From contig JAJFHF010000097.1 in assembly GCA_021775775.1 (NCBI GenBank), positions 1-50,106 of the forward strand: a stretch of DNA of 50,106 nucleotides. The letters are read 5' to 3'. A program made the translations under genes and the position numbers. Under the pieces are notes generated by a model that did not search any database, had not been told where the DNA came from, and saw only the letters and a program-made list of their open reading frames with translations. The DNA is from Hyphomicrobiaceae bacterium. GTDB taxonomy: Bacteria; Pseudomonadota; Alphaproteobacteria; Rhizobiales; HXMU1428-3. This document shows, piece by piece, positions 48,468 to 50,106 of the stretch; the stretch's first letter is position 1; the number at the start of each line of letters is the position of its first letter.

Positions 48468-49290
48468 GAGTTTTGGTCTTGGCATTTTTATGACGTTTTG
48501 CACGTTTTTGAGTGCATCGGCGATAGCTGCAGATGATTTGGATGAAATGGTGGTTACTTGGCAAAAGCTGAATGAACGCATTCAAAATTTGCGTGTCCCG
48601 CCACCTGATTTGACCAAAGTGATTTATCGTAAAATTCCCTTTGAATATGTAGAAGCTGTCGAGATTACTGATGACCCTACACGGGTTCCAATTCGCGGCT
48701 TTGCTTTTGACCTTCCTAAAAGCCGCATTGTCATCATTCAAAATTTATTTGATACGGCGGGTGCCTCTCTTTCTGATTTGGCTAAATTGCAGTTTGCTAA
48801 AATGTTACGCTCTTTATTGCCGCGCCCCGCTTTGCAACGGGCCTTTGAGATTGAGGTGAGGGGGTTTACAGATATTCAGACTTTTGGAGATCCGGTCAAT
48901 TTAAAAAATTGTAACATTAGCCGTCCTAATAATAATGCTTGTCTTGGTAAGGCGCGGGCTCAAAATACAACGTCTGTTTTGCAGACCTATGTTCAACAAA
49001 CTTTGGGGTCTCCATTGCCCCTTATTCAAAAATATGACCCTGATCCTTTGATGCTTAATCTAAATATTCAATCTGAGGGCAAAGTATGGACGGCGACGGG
49101 CGCTGAGGATAACGCAAGGCAAATTGCTAAGTTGTTTGATCTTGAGCCTTATTTAGACAATGAGATTTCTGAGAGTGAAATTTTGTTGATTAGGCAAAAA
49201 GCTTCTAAAAAAGCCAAACGAATGAAGAAAGATATAGAATCTATTTTGCAACCATTTCGTTGTGCTATTGTGATTGCTTGGCGCAGCTAG
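48451..49290 (+). CDS. secreted protein with OmpA-like C-terminal motif, unknown function
   Basis: Signal peptide (MTFCTFLSASAIAA); RAFEIEVRGFTDIQTFGDPVN...NNACLGKARAQNTTSVLQTYVQQTLG resembles the OmpA/MotB NxxLGxxRAxxVxxxL motif. Overlaps the previous CDS by 17 nt. Confidence 0.72.
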   Translation: MGVFSKSFGLGIFMTFCTFLSASAIAADDLDEMVVTWQKLNERIQNLRVPPPDLTKVIYRKIPFEYVEAVEITDDPTRVPIRGFAFDLPKSRIVIIQNLFDTAGASLSDLAKLQFAKMLRSLLPRPALQRAFEIEVRGFTDIQTFGDPVNLKNCNISRPNNNACLGKARAQNTTSVLQTYVQQTLGSPLPLIQKYDPDPLMLNLNIQSEGKVWTATGAEDNARQIAKLFDLEPYLDNEISESEILLIRQKASKKAKRMKKDIESILQPFRCAIVIAWRS

Positions 49291-49350
49291 GTCTGTGTAC
49301 TTTCCTAGATTACTAGAGTGCTAATGAGTTGTTGGGCGCATTGAATTGAT

Positions 49351-49389
49351 GCTTTGATCATTAGCTTTGATTATTGGCTTTGATCTATG
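49351..49389. repeat. three tandem 13-bp direct repeats upstream of nnrS
   Basis: GCTTTGATCATTA / GCTTTGATTATTG / GCTTTGATCTATG. Confidence 0.85.
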
Positions 49390-49460
49390 GCAATGATGTT
49401 TCTTTAAAAATCATATCTATATAGAGCCGCATATTTTTCTTCTTTGAGGGGGGTATTATT

Positions 49461-50106
49461 GTGTCGCCTGATCCCAAATCTATAGGTAGTGGCTTTGATG
49501 GACCTGAAATCTTGAAACATGGATTTGGTCCTTTTTTTCTAGGTGCTGGCGTCTTTGCGTTTGCGGCAATTCTCATTTGGATTTTTTCATTTTCCACCGC
49601 ATGGTCTTTTCTTGAAGGAAAGGACCTGCGTGGTTGGCATGCGCATGAGATGATTTTTGGATTTTTGGGGGCCATTATCTCAGGGTTTGTTTTGACGGCT
49701 ATGCCTAACTGGACGGGCCGTATTCCTATTGCTGGTTATAGGTTGTTGGTTTTGTTTGGCTTTTGGCTGGCTGGTCGTATTGCCATGATGGTGGGGGCTG
49801 ATGGATCCATTAGCGTGATCGCGCTAGAGGGTGCATTTTTGATTTTGCTTAGTTTGGTTGTGTGCAGAGAGGTGTTGCTGGCTAAGAATTGGCGCAATCT
49901 GCCGGTTGCTCTTTTGATCTCATGTTTTGCGTTTGCAAATCTGCTTTTTCACTTTGAAACTCTGCACTGGTATGAATTGGGGCCTGATGCTGGTTATGGT
50001 CAGCGCTTGGCGCTTGGTGTGGCTATGATCCTTATTGCCTTGATTGGCGGGCGAATTATCCCAAACTTCACATTGAACTGGATGAAAAAACAATCGATAG
50101 AGGCCG
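49461..50106 (+). CDS. nnrS: NnrS family membrane protein (truncated by window end)
   Basis: GTG start preceded by GAGGGGGG; VSPDPKSIGSGFDGPEILKHGFGPFFLGAGVFAFAAILIWIF...LRGWHAHEMIFGFLGAIISGFVLTAMPNWTGRIPIAGYRLLVLFGFWLAGRIAM...GGRIIPNFTLNWM. Absent from the supplied ORF track. Confidence 0.9.
   Translation, partial: MSPDPKSIGSGFDGPEILKHGFGPFFLGAGVFAFAAILIWIFSFSTAWSFLEGKDLRGWHAHEMIFGFLGAIISGFVLTAMPNWTGRIPIAGYRLLVLFGFWLAGRIAMMVGADGSISVIALEGAFLILLSLVVCREVLLAKNWRNLPVALLISCFAFANLLFHFETLHWYELGPDAGYGQRLALGVAMILIALIGGRIIPNFTLNWMKKQSIEA

Noticed and set aside
47895-49290. Zorya-like (ZorA/ZorB) anti-phage module
   Set aside because: The coiled-coil and OmpA-like combination is superficially similar, but the first protein has a single TM rather than a MotA-like channel and no zorC/D/E-type genes are adjacent.
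1-50106. CRISPR array, tRNA/rRNA genes, insertion sequences, prophage genes
   Set aside because: On visual reading I found no spacer-repeat array, tRNA-like cloverleaf with a typical T-loop, transposase motif or phage structural gene. A tRNAscan-SE/Infernal and ISfinder search would be decisive.

Overview
The window is about 50 kb of a low/mid-GC alphaproteobacterial chromosome, probably Hyphomicrobiales-like. That placement is inferred from the recG-sdhE-mfd order, the DLEERVA..ARKGN-type porins, and the IalB and DUF4189 families. Most of it is ordinary housekeeping and accessory metabolism: pyruvate carboxylase, glmU, glmS, recG, sdhE, mfd, msrA/msrB, a molybdenum-hydroxylase locus with xdhC and mocA, mobA-fdhD, a YejA-type binding protein, an L-malyl-CoA-lyase-type enzyme, a lauroyl acyltransferase, and a UbiH-type hydroxylase. 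I see no convincing tRNA, rRNA, CRISPR, transposon or prophage. I did not find a clear-cut new defence or mobile system. The parts most worth a second look are: (1) a tandem array of three paralogous porins, two of which share a 23-nt leader block (22/23 identical) next to the start codon; (2) a translationally coupled pair of heptad-repeat coiled-coil membrane protein and OmpA-like secreted protein; (3) a 3 x 13-bp direct-repeat array upstream of nnrS; (4) a PleD-like protein with degenerate REC and GGDEF signatures; (5) a tandem pair of AMP-ligase-family proteins, one with a degraded P-loop; (6) an ImpB-type Y-family polymerase stop/start-coupled to a Cys-rich protein; (7) several inverted repeats in leaders and scattered short tandem duplications.
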